Source: Streptococcus oralis
GTDB taxonomy: Bacteria > Bacillota > Bacilli > Lactobacillales > Streptococcaceae
Assembly: GCF_019334565.1 (NCBI RefSeq)
Contig: NZ_CP079724.1
Coordinates: forward strand, 1,323,001 to 1,387,000
Direction: 5' to 3'
Length of the DNA stretch: 64,000 bases
In this document: piece after piece, positions 54,954-63,606 of the stretch
How the letters are laid out: each line of letters starts with the position of its first letter
Position numbering within the stretch: the first letter of the stretch is position 1
Program-made: the position numbers and the translations under genes
Notes under the pieces: generated by a model
What the model saw: only the letters and a program-made list of their open reading frames with translations
What the model was told of the DNA's origin: nothing
Database searches by the model: none

Positions 54954-55073
54954 ATAAGAAGATGACATGATAAATCCCTTTCCGTTTCACCTATCCTTTA
55001 CTATCAACCATCTTCTTTTACCCTTGGTCTCCTTATATATAAAAGCGATTCACCCAGTGAATCGCTTTTTTCT
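54954..55073 (+). ncRNA. Candidate small RNA between codY and cshA
   Basis: About 120 nt from the predicted start of transcription to an intrinsic terminator. AAGAAGATG (54956-54964) pairs with CATCTTCTT (55009-55017), closing a large pyrimidine-rich loop. A 12-bp terminator stem AAAGCGATTCAC / GTGAATCGCTTT with TTTTT ends it. No reading frame of note is present. I do not recognise the family. Confidence 0.5.
55038..55073. terminator. Bidirectional terminator (cshA and the small RNA)
   Basis: AAAAGCGATTCAC-CCA-GTGAATCGCTTTTTT; T runs serve the plus strand, and TTTTATATA serves cshA on the minus strand. Confidence 0.9.
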
Positions 55074-56649
55074 ATTTGTCTCCTTTGTTACGAATAACAA
55101 AGCCGGTCTTCTTTTCGCTTGAAGTGTTGCGAGGTTTTTTATTGTCTTTATTACGGTAACGTCTGTCTTTATCAAAACGATCGTTCCCACGACTGCCTTT
55201 TTTGAAATCATCACGGCGACCATTGCCGCGGCGATCACGGTCTCGACGGTCGTCCCCACGACGGCCTCCACGACCTCCCTTACCTTTGCCACCGAAGCCA
55301 TTACCTGATGGTTTAAATGGCAGTGGTTTTTCACGTGCAATCTCAACTTCTGGAAGGCTGTCAGGATCTTGGACAGTCAGACTTAAGATATACATAGCCA
55401 ATTCTTCAGGACTAAATTCAGCCGCTAATTTACGAGCGTCTTTAGCAAATTTCTCAAAGTTGGAACAAATTTCTTCATTTGCGAAATCACGTTCGATTTT
55501 CTTGAGCGCCACTTGCTTTTTAGCTTGGAAGGCTTCTTCCGCTGTTGCTGGTTTCAAGCCTTTCATGCGCTTCTTAGTCAAGTTTTCAATAATTTGAAGG
55601 TAGCCCATTTCATTTGGAGAAACAAAGGTAATGGATTGACCTGACTTACCAGCACGACCTGTACGGCCGATACGGTGAACGTAACTTTCAGGATCTTGTG
55701 GAATATCGTAGTTGTAGACATGGGTCACACCTGAGATATCCAAACCACGTGCTGCCACGTCAGTCGCAACTAGAACATCAAGATTCCCATTTTTAAAATC
55801 ACGAAGGACACGAAGACGTTTATTTTGGTCTAAGTCACCATGAATTCCTTCAGCACGGAAGCCACGAATTTTAAGTCCACGAGTCAATTCATCTACACGG
55901 CGTTTGGTACGACCAAATACGATAGCAAGTTCTGGTTGTTCCACATCCATGAGACGTGTCATAGTATTAAATTTCTCTTGTTCCTTGACACGGATATAGT
56001 ACTGATCCACTAGCTCTGTTGTCAATTCCTTGGCAGCAATCTTCACATGCTCTGGGTCTTTCATAAACTGAACACCGATACGTTTGATAGCATCTGGCAT
56101 GGTTGCTGAAAAGAGCAAGGTTTGACGATTTTCAGGGACACGGGAAATGATGGCTTCAATGTCTTCAAGGAAGCCCATGTTGAGCATTTCATCCGCTTCG
56201 TCAAGAATCAGAGTTTCAATATCTTGTAATTTCAAGGCCTTCCGTTTAATCAAGTCCAAGAGACGGCCTGGTGTTCCTACCACGATGTGGGCACCAGATT
56301 TAAGAGCCTTAATTTGTTTTTCAATGCTGGAACCACCGTAAACTGAGCGAACTTTCACTCCTTTGCTACGGCCAAAGCGGAACAGTTCTTCTTGGCTTTG
56401 GACAGCGAGTTCACGAGTTGGAGCGATAACCAGGGCTTGGATGGTCGCTTCTTCTGTACGGATTTTTTCAAGGGTTGGCAAGCCAAAGGCTGCAGTTTTT
56501 CCTGTACCTGTCTGAGCTTGACCGATAACGTCTTTTCCTTCGAGAGCCAAGGGAATGGTCTGTTCTTGGATGGGACTGGCTTCTACAAATCCAGCTTTTT
56601 CAATCTCTGCTAGCAATTCAGCAGACAAGTTAAATTCATTAAATTTCAC
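55072..56649 (-). CDS. cshA: DEAD-box RNA helicase, CshA-like
   Basis: ATP-dependent RNA helicase linked to mRNA decay and cold growth. The 525-residue protein has motifs Q (ASPIQEQTIPLAL), I (AQTGTGKT), Ia (APTRELA), II (LDEADEML), III (FSATMP), V (ATDVAARGLDISG) and VI (HRIGRTGRAGKSG). The C-terminal tail (about 435-525) is Gly/Arg/Asp/Lys-rich (GKGKGGRGGRRGDDRRDRD), typical of RNA-binding tails. It has a long leader. Confidence 0.95.
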   Translation of the reverse strand: MKFNEFNLSAELLAEIEKAGFVEASPIQEQTIPLALEGKDVIGQAQTGTGKTAAFGLPTLEKIRTEEATIQALVIAPTRELAVQSQEELFRFGRSKGVKVRSVYGGSSIEKQIKALKSGAHIVVGTPGRLLDLIKRKALKLQDIETLILDEADEMLNMGFLEDIEAIISRVPENRQTLLFSATMPDAIKRIGVQFMKDPEHVKIAAKELTTELVDQYYIRVKEQEKFNTMTRLMDVEQPELAIVFGRTKRRVDELTRGLKIRGFRAEGIHGDLDQNKRLRVLRDFKNGNLDVLVATDVAARGLDISGVTHVYNYDIPQDPESYVHRIGRTGRAGKSGQSITFVSPNEMGYLQIIENLTKKRMKGLKPATAEEAFQAKKQVALKKIERDFANEEICSNFEKFAKDARKLAAEFSPEELAMYILSLTVQDPDSLPEVEIAREKPLPFKPSGNGFGGKGKGGRGGRRGDDRRDRDRRGNGRRDDFKKGSRGNDRFDKDRRYRNKDNKKPRNTSSEKKTGFVIRNKGDK

Positions 56650-56803
56650 GTTATTCTTCTTTCTAAAGGTGGTGCGAAGCCACCCTATAGGGCTTTAGTT
56701 TATACTTTTCTTTTCATGACGTATCTTCTACAAAAAAGAGATACCATGTTGCTTCTTTTCCACGAAAGAAAAGTACTAGTTTCTTTGCAACCTATCTAGT
56801 ATA
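56650..56803 (-). promoter_or_regulatory. Promoter and ~140-nt structured leader of cshA
   Basis: An extended -10 TGTTATACT (-10 at 56803-56798) is followed by a leader that contains the hairpin GGTGG-CTTCG-CACCACC (56671-56689) shortly before the ribosome site. Long leaders are common for cold-inducible helicases; the role here is inferred. The remaining plus-strand sequence to 56998 carries the reductase promoter (TGCTAGAAT, ending at 56974). Confidence 0.45.
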
Positions 56804-56998
56804 ACACAAGAGGGAAGCAAAAGATAGTAGAATCCTTTAGGAAAATCATGTAAACGATTTTTTAACAGTAAAGTGGCCTGAAACTTCTTTTTCAAAGGAT
56901 TTGAAGGGACCATTTCAAGCTCACTTCATTTCCCGTAGCAGAATTGTGCAAAAGTTTTTTTCTTGTGCTAGAATGAAATGCGAATAGGAGGAAGATAA

Positions 56999-58315
56999 AT
57001 GTTAACTTATGATTTAATCGTTATCGGATTTGGTAAAGCGGGGAAAACACTAGCTGGTAAATTGGCTTCAGCTGGTAAAAAAGTTGCCCTCGTTGAACGT
57101 AGCAAGGCTATGTACGGCGGAACTTGTATCAACATCGGTTGTATCCCGACTAAAACCTTACTAGTTGCTGCTGAGAAAGACTTGTCTTTTGAAGAAGTGA
57201 TTGCTACTAAAAACACGATCACTGGTCGCCTCAATGGTAAAAACTATGCGACTGTTGCGGGTACAGGCGTGGATATCTTTGATGCGGAAGCTCACTTCCT
57301 TTCAAACAAAGTCATCGAAATCCAAGCTGGTGACGAAAAACAAGAACTCACTGCTGAAACTATCGTTATCAACACTGGTGCTGTTTCAAACGTCTTGCCA
57401 ATCCCTGGACTTGCTACAAGCAAAAACGTCTTTGACTCAACAGGTATCCAAAACTTGGACAAATTGCCTGAAAAACTTGGAGTTCTTGGTGGCGGAAACA
57501 TCGGTCTTGAATTTGCAGGTCTTTACAACAAACTTGGAAGCAAGGTTACAGTCCTAGATGCCTTGGATACTTTCCTACCTCGTGCAGAGCCTTCCATTGC
57601 AGCTCTTGCTAAACAATACATGGAAGAAGACGGTATTGAATTACTTCAAAACATCCGTACTACTGAAATCAGAAACGACGGTGACCAAGTCCTTGTCGTA
57701 ACTGAAAACGAAACGTACCGTTTCGACGCTCTTCTCTACGCAACTGGACGTAAACCAAACGTAGAACCACTTCAACTTGAGAATACGGATATTGAACTAA
57801 CGGAACGTGGTGCTATCAAGGTAGACAAACATTGTCAAACAAACGTTCCTGGTGTCTTTGCAGTCGGAGATGTCAACGGTGGACCTCAATTTACCTACAT
57901 TTCACTTGATGACTTCCGTGTTGTCTACAGCTACCTTGCTGGAGATGGCAGCTACACACTTGAAGACCGTCTCAATGTGCCAAACACTATGTTCATCACA
58001 CCTGCACTTTCACAAGTTGGTTTGACTGAAAGCCAAGCAGCTGATTTGAAACTTCCATACGCAGTGAAGGAAATCCCTGTTGCTGCCATGCCTCGTGGTC
58101 ACGTAAATGGCGACCTTCGTGGAGCCTTCAAAGCTGTTGTGAATACTGAAACAAAAGAAATTATTGGTGCAACTATCTTCTCAGAAGGTTCTCAAGAAAT
58201 CATCAACATCATCACTGTTGCCATGGACAACAAGATTCCTTACACTTACTTCACAAAACAAATCTTCACTCACCCAACCTTGGCTGAGAACTTGAATGAC
58301 TTGTTTGCGATTTAA
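56999..58315 (+). CDS. Pyridine nucleotide-disulfide oxidoreductase, RclA/Har-like
   Basis: A 438-residue flavoprotein disulfide reductase. It has the FAD loop GFGKAGKTLA (about 10-19), the redox pair Cys43-Cys48 in GGTCINIGCIPTK, the NAD(P)H loop GVLGGGNIGLEFA (about 160-172), FAD-ribityl motif GVFAVGDVNG and a C-terminal dimer domain with FTHPTLAENLND. It is not glutathione reductase-like at the C-terminus. Homologues RclA (E. coli) and, as I recall, pneumococcal Har reduce hypothiocyanous acid, a host oxidant. ATG at 56999 follows AGGAGGAAGATAA. Confidence 0.88.
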   Translation: MLTYDLIVIGFGKAGKTLAGKLASAGKKVALVERSKAMYGGTCINIGCIPTKTLLVAAEKDLSFEEVIATKNTITGRLNGKNYATVAGTGVDIFDAEAHFLSNKVIEIQAGDEKQELTAETIVINTGAVSNVLPIPGLATSKNVFDSTGIQNLDKLPEKLGVLGGGNIGLEFAGLYNKLGSKVTVLDALDTFLPRAEPSIAALAKQYMEEDGIELLQNIRTTEIRNDGDQVLVVTENETYRFDALLYATGRKPNVEPLQLENTDIELTERGAIKVDKHCQTNVPGVFAVGDVNGGPQFTYISLDDFRVVYSYLAGDGSYTLEDRLNVPNTMFITPALSQVGLTESQAADLKLPYAVKEIPVAAMPRGHVNGDLRGAFKAVVNTETKEIIGATIFSEGSQEIINIITVAMDNKIPYTYFTKQIFTHPTLAENLNDLFAI

Positions 58316-58334
58316 GTTTTCAGATATTCTCCAC

Positions 58335-58369
58335 AAGACAAGCATCCATTTCGATGTTTGTCTTTTTCT
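58335..58369 (+). terminator. Terminator of the disulfide reductase gene
   Basis: AGACAAGCATC / GATGTTTGTCT stem followed by TTTTC. Confidence 0.75.
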
Positions 58370-58399
58370 ATCCAGTCTATAGTTTCCTTGCAAGATTAT

Positions 58400-58428
58400 T
58401 TGTGCTTTTAGCTGTAAAAGCTTATAAT
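58400..58428 (+). promoter_or_regulatory. Promoter of the frameshifted membrane-protein gene
   Basis: TTGTGC (58400-58405), a 17-nt spacer and TATAAT (58423-58428), about 50 nt before the ATG. Confidence 0.65.
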
Positions 58429-58479
58429 ATAAATGTAGGATGTTGTCTTCATTTTCTGTTCAAAAAGGAGGCTAGTCAC

Positions 58480-59683
58480 ATGGGAAAGCAAGTTAAACTA
58501 CCAACACACTCTCCTTTTTCCTTTCTATTTAAAGGAAAAAATCCGGCTATGAAAACACTGGTTTTCTGTGTCAGTATAGTCTTCATTTTTCTCCTGCTTT
58601 GCTGGGTACTTTTTCGCTTGATTTCACCTCAAAAACAGCGATTCACAGTCAATCAAGCTGCTGATTTTTACCTTGTTAATTCGAAATCCATTCAAAGTTA
58701 TCAGTTGCAAAACGATCAGTTTCAGCTCACGAAGACCGAGGACGTTTCTATTGCAGAAGATGTCAATTTCTGGTTTCCTCAGGGACGGTTTGACAATCGC
58801 TATCTCGTCTTTTCATCTGGAAATACCAGAGGGAAAGCATCCACTCAGAGCATCGTATCCCTTGACTTTCAGACAGGGGACATCCGGAAAACTTCAACTC
58901 CCTTCTATGCTTATTCGGGAGCTGGAATATCAGACAAGTTCTTCTACACAGGCCAAACATACTGAGGATGGGGTTCTCAGTATGTTTGATATCTCGGGAA
59001 AGCTGATCACTCAGAAAACATTCTCCGAATCCACTTCCTTTCCAATCCAGTTTCATGGAAGAGGGAATCGCCTCTACCTCGGTCTGGGATTTCATGATGA
59101 GTCCCGTCAACGATCCGCTTTAGTGTTCGATGGTTATTTAGTTGAATTGGACGAAAATGATCAACTAAAAGAATTGTCTCGCACACCTCTGACAAGCGAA
59201 GGAAAGATCGTTGAAATGTTGACGTCTTCTGAATTAATCGGTGACAATTATTACAGTAGTGTTGCTTATACCCGAAATACAGAAACTTTCTCTAAAGATC
59301 CAGACAATCGCATACTTGTTATGAACTTGTCTAGCAAAGAGAAGCACTTCATCACGCTACCAGAGGACAATCCAAATCTTCTTTATAAAACACCGAAAGA
59401 GGATCGTTTGATTGTAAAACATGAGGCGGATGGAAATGATCGCTGCGCCTTATCTATTGTCAATCTCTCTGATGAATCTAGCTATCTAATCAATGTCAGA
59501 AAAGATTTACCTGACTCTACCGAAGAGATAATACACATCGATACAAGTTTGACAAACAAGGTATTAGTCGTAACCAATCAACATTTGTTATTGTATTCCT
59601 TAGAAAATGGGCAACTTCTAACCAAAACAAAACTGGAACTGAAGCAAAATGACTTCCCAATCGCAACTTGGTTTCAGAACTAA
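58480..59683 (+). pseudogene. Membrane-anchored protein with a frameshift
   Basis: ATG 58480 follows AAAAAGGAGGCTAG and opens a frame MGKQVKLPTHS with one helix (TLVFCVSIVFIFLLLCWVLF, about 28-47). The external part runs to YTGQTY and a TGA at 58963-58965. The next frame carries on without a start: TEDGVLSMFDISGKLITQKT to ATWFQN at 59683. Joining them gives about 400 residues, with repeated strand-like units such as LVFSSGNTRGK and SMFDISGKLI that suggest a beta-propeller. Two bases appear missing near 58955-58963 (ACATACTGAGG for ACATACACTGAGG), or one is extra. Family not recognised. Confidence 0.75.
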
Positions 59684-59688
59684 TCACT

Positions 59689-59714
59689 CACAGCCCTCTT
59701 AGGGCTGTTTTTGT
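59689..59714 (+). terminator. Terminator before murT
   Basis: CAGCCC-TCTTA-GGGCTG followed by TTTTTG. Confidence 0.85.
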
Positions 59715-59751
59715 TTCTGCGAAATCTCAAAACTGTCTTTTCCCTCTTTTA

Positions 59752-59760
59752 TGATATAAT
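59752..59760 (+). promoter_or_regulatory. Extended -10 promoter adjoining the murT start
   Basis: TGATATAAT (TG-N-TATAAT) ends six bases before the murT ATG, so the transcript should begin at or next to the start codon. Confidence 0.75.
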
Positions 59761-59766
59761 AGAAAC

Positions 59767-61110
59767 ATGAAATTAAAAACTACTTTGGGCCTTCTTGCTG
59801 GGCGTTCTTCCCACTTCGTTTTAAGCCGTCTTGGCCGTGGAAGCACGCTCCCAGGAAAACTCGCCCTTCAATTTGATAAAGATATTTTACAACATCTAGC
59901 GAAGAACTACGAGATCGTCGTGGTAACTGGAACCAATGGAAAAACCCTAACAACTGCCCTCACTGTCGGCATTTTAAAAGAAGTTTATGGTCAGGTTCTG
60001 ACCAATCCAAGCGGTGCCAATATGATTACAGGGATTACGACAACTTTCTTGACTGCCAAATCTTCTAAAACTGGAAAAAACATTGCCGTTCTAGAAATTG
60101 ACGAGGCCAGTCTTTCTCGTATCTGTGACTACATCCATCCTAGCCTTTTTGTCATCACTAATATTTTCCGTGACCAGATGGATCGCTATGGTGAGATTTA
60201 CACGACTTATAACATGATTTTGGATGCCATTCGTAAGGTGCCTACGGCTACTGTTCTCCTCAATGGTGACAGTCCACTTTTCTACAAACCAGCTATTCCA
60301 AACCCAGTACAGTATTTTGGTTTTGACTTGGAAAAAGGACCAGCCAAACTAGCTCACTACAATACCGAAGGAATCCTCTGTCCTGACTGTCAAGGCATTC
60401 TCAAATATGAGCACAATACCTATGCCAACTTGGGGGCCTATATCTGTGAAAATTGTGGCTGCAAACGTCCTGATCTAGACTATCGTTTGACAGAACTGGT
60501 TGAGTTGAGCAACAATCGCTCCCGCTTTGTCATTGACGGGCAAGAATACGGCATTCAAATCGGTGGACTCTATAATATCTACAATGCTCTTGCTGCGGTT
60601 GCCATCGCCCGTTTTCTCGGGGCTGATTCGCAACGGATCAAGCAAGGATTTGATAAGAGCCGTGCTGTCTTTGGACGCCAGGAAACCTTCCATATCGGTG
60701 ATAAAGAATGTACTCTCGTCTTGATTAAAAATCCTGTTGGCGCTACCCAAGCTATCGAGATGATCAAACTAGCGCCTTATCCATTTAGTTTATCTGTTCT
60801 TCTTAATGCCAACTATGCTGATGGGATTGACACCAGCTGGATCTGGGATGTTGACTTTGAACAAATCACTGACATGGACATTCCTGAAATCAACGCTGGT
60901 GGTGTTCGTCATTCTGAAATCGCGCGTCGTCTACGAGTGACAGGCTATCCAGCTGAGAAAATCACTGAAACAAGCAATCTGGAACAAGTTCTCAAGACCA
61001 TTGAGAACCAAGATTGTAAGCATGCCTATATCCTGGCTACCTATACTGCTATGCTTGAATTCCGCGAACTGCTGGCTAGTCGTCAGATTGTTAGAAAGGA
61101 GATGAACTGA
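59767..61110 (+). CDS. murT: Lipid II isoglutaminyl synthase, MurT subunit
   Basis: Mur-ligase-like ATPase that, with GatD, amidates D-Glu of lipid II to D-isoglutamine. The 447-residue protein has the ATP loop [16 protein letters not shown] (about 57-72), a zinc ribbon with four Cys (ILCPDCQGI and YICENCGCK, about 205-235) and a C-terminal DUF1727-type domain. The ATG lies six bases after a -10 box and has no Shine-Dalgarno, pointing to a leaderless mRNA. The stop overlaps the gatD start. Confidence 0.95.
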   Translation: MKLKTTLGLLAGRSSHFVLSRLGRGSTLPGKLALQFDKDILQHLAKNYEIVVVTGTNGKTLTTALTVGILKEVYGQVLTNPSGANMITGITTTFLTAKSSKTGKNIAVLEIDEASLSRICDYIHPSLFVITNIFRDQMDRYGEIYTTYNMILDAIRKVPTATVLLNGDSPLFYKPAIPNPVQYFGFDLEKGPAKLAHYNTEGILCPDCQGILKYEHNTYANLGAYICENCGCKRPDLDYRLTELVELSNNRSRFVIDGQEYGIQIGGLYNIYNALAAVAIARFLGADSQRIKQGFDKSRAVFGRQETFHIGDKECTLVLIKNPVGATQAIEMIKLAPYPFSLSVLLNANYADGIDTSWIWDVDFEQITDMDIPEINAGGVRHSEIARRLRVTGYPAEKITETSNLEQVLKTIENQDCKHAYILATYTAMLEFRELLASRQIVRKEMN

Positions 61111-61892
61111 TGGTTTATACTTCACTTTCCTCAAAAGCTGGCAACTACCCTTATCAGCTCAACATCGCCCACCTCTATGGAAACCTCATGAATACCTACG
61201 GGGACAATGGAAACATCCTCATGCTCAAGTATGTAGCTGAAAAGCTGGGGGCTCATGTAACGGTTGACATCGTTTCTCTCCATGATGACTTTGACGAAAA
61301 TCACTACGATATCGCCTTTTTCGGTGGGGGTCAAGACTTTGAACAAAGTATTATTGCAGGAGACCTACCTGCTAAAAAAGAGAGCATTGACAACTACATC
61401 CAAAACGACGGAGTAGTTCTCGCTATCTGCGGTGGTTTCCAACTATTGGGGCAATATTATGTTGAAGCTTCAGGGAAACGCATCGAAGGGCTAGGAGTCA
61501 TGGGCCACTACACCCTCAACCAGACCAATAACCGCTTTATCGGTGACATCAAGATTCATAATGACGAATTTGATGAAACCTATTATGGATTTGAGAATCA
61601 CCAGGGCCGTACCTTCCTCTCAGATGACCAAAAACCACTGGGACTGGTTGTCTATGGAAATGGAAACAACGAAGAAAAGGTCGGCGAAGGAGTTCATTAC
61701 AAGAATGTCTTTGGTTCCTACTTCCACGGACCTATCCTCTCTCGTAATGCCAATCTGGCTTATCGCCTAGTCACTACTGCACTCAAGAAAAAATACGGAC
61801 AGGACATCCAACTCCCTGCCTATGAGGACATTCTCAGCCAAGAAATCGCTGAAGAATACAGCGACGTCAAAAGCAAGGCTGACTTTACCTAA
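61110..61892 (+). CDS. gatD: Lipid II isoglutaminyl synthase, GatD glutaminase subunit
   Basis: Class I glutamine amidotransferase that supplies ammonia to MurT. The 260-residue protein has the nucleophile Cys107 in [11 protein letters not shown] and the catalytic His in [12 protein letters not shown] (about 207). The oxyanion region is [10 protein letters not shown] (about 70-79). It overlaps murT at TGATG, so the two subunits are likely made in equal amounts. Confidence 0.95.
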   Translation: MVYTSLSSKAGNYPYQLNIAHLYGNLMNTYGDNGNILMLKYVAEKLGAHVTVDIVSLHDDFDENHYDIAFFGGGQDFEQSIIAGDLPAKKESIDNYIQNDGVVLAICGGFQLLGQYYVEASGKRIEGLGVMGHYTLNQTNNRFIGDIKIHNDEFDETYYGFENHQGRTFLSDDQKPLGLVVYGNGNNEEKVGEGVHYKNVFGSYFHGPILSRNANLAYRLVTTALKKKYGQDIQLPAYEDILSQEIAEEYSDVKSKADFT

Positions 61893-61908
61893 ACTAAGGA
61901 AAAATAGA

Positions 61909-61944
61909 TCAAAGAACTCCCCTATCTTGTCGGGGTTCTTTTTG
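61909..61944 (+). terminator. Terminator of murT-gatD
   Basis: AAAGAACTCCCC / GGGGTTCTTT followed by TTTG. Confidence 0.85.
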
Positions 61945-62019
61945 CCTGTTCTTTTACCCTTCCCCCTTGCAATTTCTCTCATTTTTTGCCAAAATAGAGG
62001 GGTAGAAAGAAGGTAGCAT

Positions 62020-63102
62020 ATGTCTAAATTACAACAAATCGTAACATATCTTGAATCAGAAAAACTAGACGTCGCTGTCGTATCTGACCCCGTCACTATC
62101 AATTACCTCACTGGCTTTTACAGTGATCCCCATGAACGCCAAATGTTCCTATTTGTTCTAGCAGATCAGGAACCTCTCCTCTTTGTCCCAGCCCTTGAAG
62201 TAGAACGTGCGAGTAGCACCGTTTCCTTCCCAGTTGTCGGATATGTGGATTCTGAAAATCCATGGCAAAAAATCAAAAACGCTTTGCCTCAACTTGACTT
62301 CAAACGTGTCGCTGTTGAGTTTGACAATCTCATCTTGACCAAATACCATGGTCTGAAAACTGTCTTTGAAACTGCTGAGTTTGAAAACCTCACTCCTCGC
62401 ATCCAACGCATGCGCCTCATCAAATCAGCTGACGAAGTCCAAAAAATGATGGTTGCAGGTCTCTATGCCGACAAGGCGGTCAAAGTTGGTTTTGATAATA
62501 TTTCTCTTGATAAGACTGAGACAGATATCATTGCACAAATCGACTTTGCCATGAAACGTGAAGGCTATGAAATGAGTTTTGATACCATGGTATTGACTGG
62601 TGATAATGCTGCAAATCCACACGGAATTCCTGGTGCAAACAAGGTCGAAAAAGACGCCCTTCTCCTCTTTGACCTCGGTGTTATGGTTAATGGCTACGCC
62701 TCAGACATGACTCGTACAGTAGCTGTCGGCAAACCAGACCAGTTCAAGAAGGATATTTACAACTTAACCCTTGAAGCCCAACAAGCTGCCCTTGACTTTA
62801 TCAAGCCAGGTGTAACAGCTCATGAAGTGGACCGCGCCGCCCGTGAAGTCATCGAAAAAGCCGGTTACGGCGAGTACTTCAACCACCGTCTTGGTCACGG
62901 TATCGGTATGGATGTCCACGAATTCCCTTCTATCATGGAAGGAAATGACATGGTCATCGAAGAAGGCATGTGCTTCTCTGTTGAACCAGGCATCTATATC
63001 CCTGGTAAGGTCGGTGTTCGTATCGAAGATTGCGGTGTTGTTACCAAGGATGGCTTTGACCTCTTTACAAGCACCAGCAAAGATTTGCTTTATTTTGATT
63101 AA
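62020..63102 (+). CDS. pepQ: Xaa-Pro dipeptidase (M24 family)
   Basis: Cytosolic metallopeptidase that splits dipeptides ending in proline. The 360-residue protein has an N-terminal creatinase-like domain (1-~130) and a pita-bread domain. Two-metal ligands are visible: Asp in LLFDLGVMVNGYASDMTRT (two Asp, about 219-235), His in RLGHGIGMDVHEFP (about 290), Glu in SVEPGIYIP and Glu in VRIEDCGVV. ATG at 62020 follows AAGAAGGTAGCAT. Confidence 0.94.
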   Translation: MSKLQQIVTYLESEKLDVAVVSDPVTINYLTGFYSDPHERQMFLFVLADQEPLLFVPALEVERASSTVSFPVVGYVDSENPWQKIKNALPQLDFKRVAVEFDNLILTKYHGLKTVFETAEFENLTPRIQRMRLIKSADEVQKMMVAGLYADKAVKVGFDNISLDKTETDIIAQIDFAMKREGYEMSFDTMVLTGDNAANPHGIPGANKVEKDALLLFDLGVMVNGYASDMTRTVAVGKPDQFKKDIYNLTLEAQQAALDFIKPGVTAHEVDRAAREVIEKAGYGEYFNHRLGHGIGMDVHEFPSIMEGNDMVIEEGMCFSVEPGIYIPGKVGVRIEDCGVVTKDGFDLFTSTSKDLLYFD

Positions 63103-63115
63103 ACTTAGAGACAAG

Positions 63116-63150
63116 CAAAAAGTCAGCTGTTGAAGCTGACTTTTTTATTT
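63116..63150. terminator. Bidirectional terminator after pepQ
   Basis: AAAAGTCAGCT-GTTGA-AGCTGACTTTTTT between convergent genes. Confidence 0.9.
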
Positions 63151-63606
63151 TATCTTCTTAACACTCTGAAAGACTACAAACCCCACAACCATTCCCAAGG
63201 TATTTTGCAGGAAGTTTGGAAGAATTTCTGGTAAGGCTGCTGACCAGCCATTCATTAGGGTTGAGCCCAGAGCGTAGCCACTTACCATGACGATAGTAGC
63301 TAAGACTAGGCCCAGCCATTGCCATTTCCCTTTAAAACCTGCAAAAAATCCTTGCAAGCCATGGTTTACCAAGCTAAAGAACATCCACTGTGGATAGCCT
63401 GATAGAAGGTCAAGCAGAAAAGCTGCTAGTCCTCCAACGACAGCTCCTTCTTTACTGCCAAAGTAAAAGGCAGTAAAGAAAATACCTGCGTCCAAGAGAG
63501 TCAATATTCCTGTTGGCGTTCCAATTTTCAAGTAATAACCTAGGACTACTGAAAGAGCGGTTAAAAGGGATACAAGGGCGATTTTAGTTGTTTTGGTTTG
63601 CTTCAT
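63145..63606 (-). CDS. ECF transporter S component (pyridoxine-type, PdxU-like)
   Basis: A 153-residue membrane protein with five or six helices. The N-terminal segment TKIALVSLLTALSVVLGYYL is typical of ECF S components that dock on the shared EcfT-ATPase module. It overlaps the upstream vitamin kinase gene by 23 nt, an arrangement pointing to a shared substrate; pyridoxine or pyridoxal fits kinase and transporter, but HMP is also possible. Confidence 0.82.
   Translation of the reverse strand: MKQTKTTKIALVSLLTALSVVLGYYLKIGTPTGILTLLDAGIFFTAFYFGSKEGAVVGGLAAFLLDLLSGYPQWMFFSLVNHGLQGFFAGFKGKWQWLGLVLATIVMVSGYALGSTLMNGWSAALPEILPNFLQNTLGMVVGFVVFQSVKKIK

Noticed and set aside
58354..58479. Upstream extension of the frameshifted membrane protein
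   Set aside because: It covers the preceding terminator and the promoter at 58400-58428; ATG 58480 has a strong AAGGAGG.
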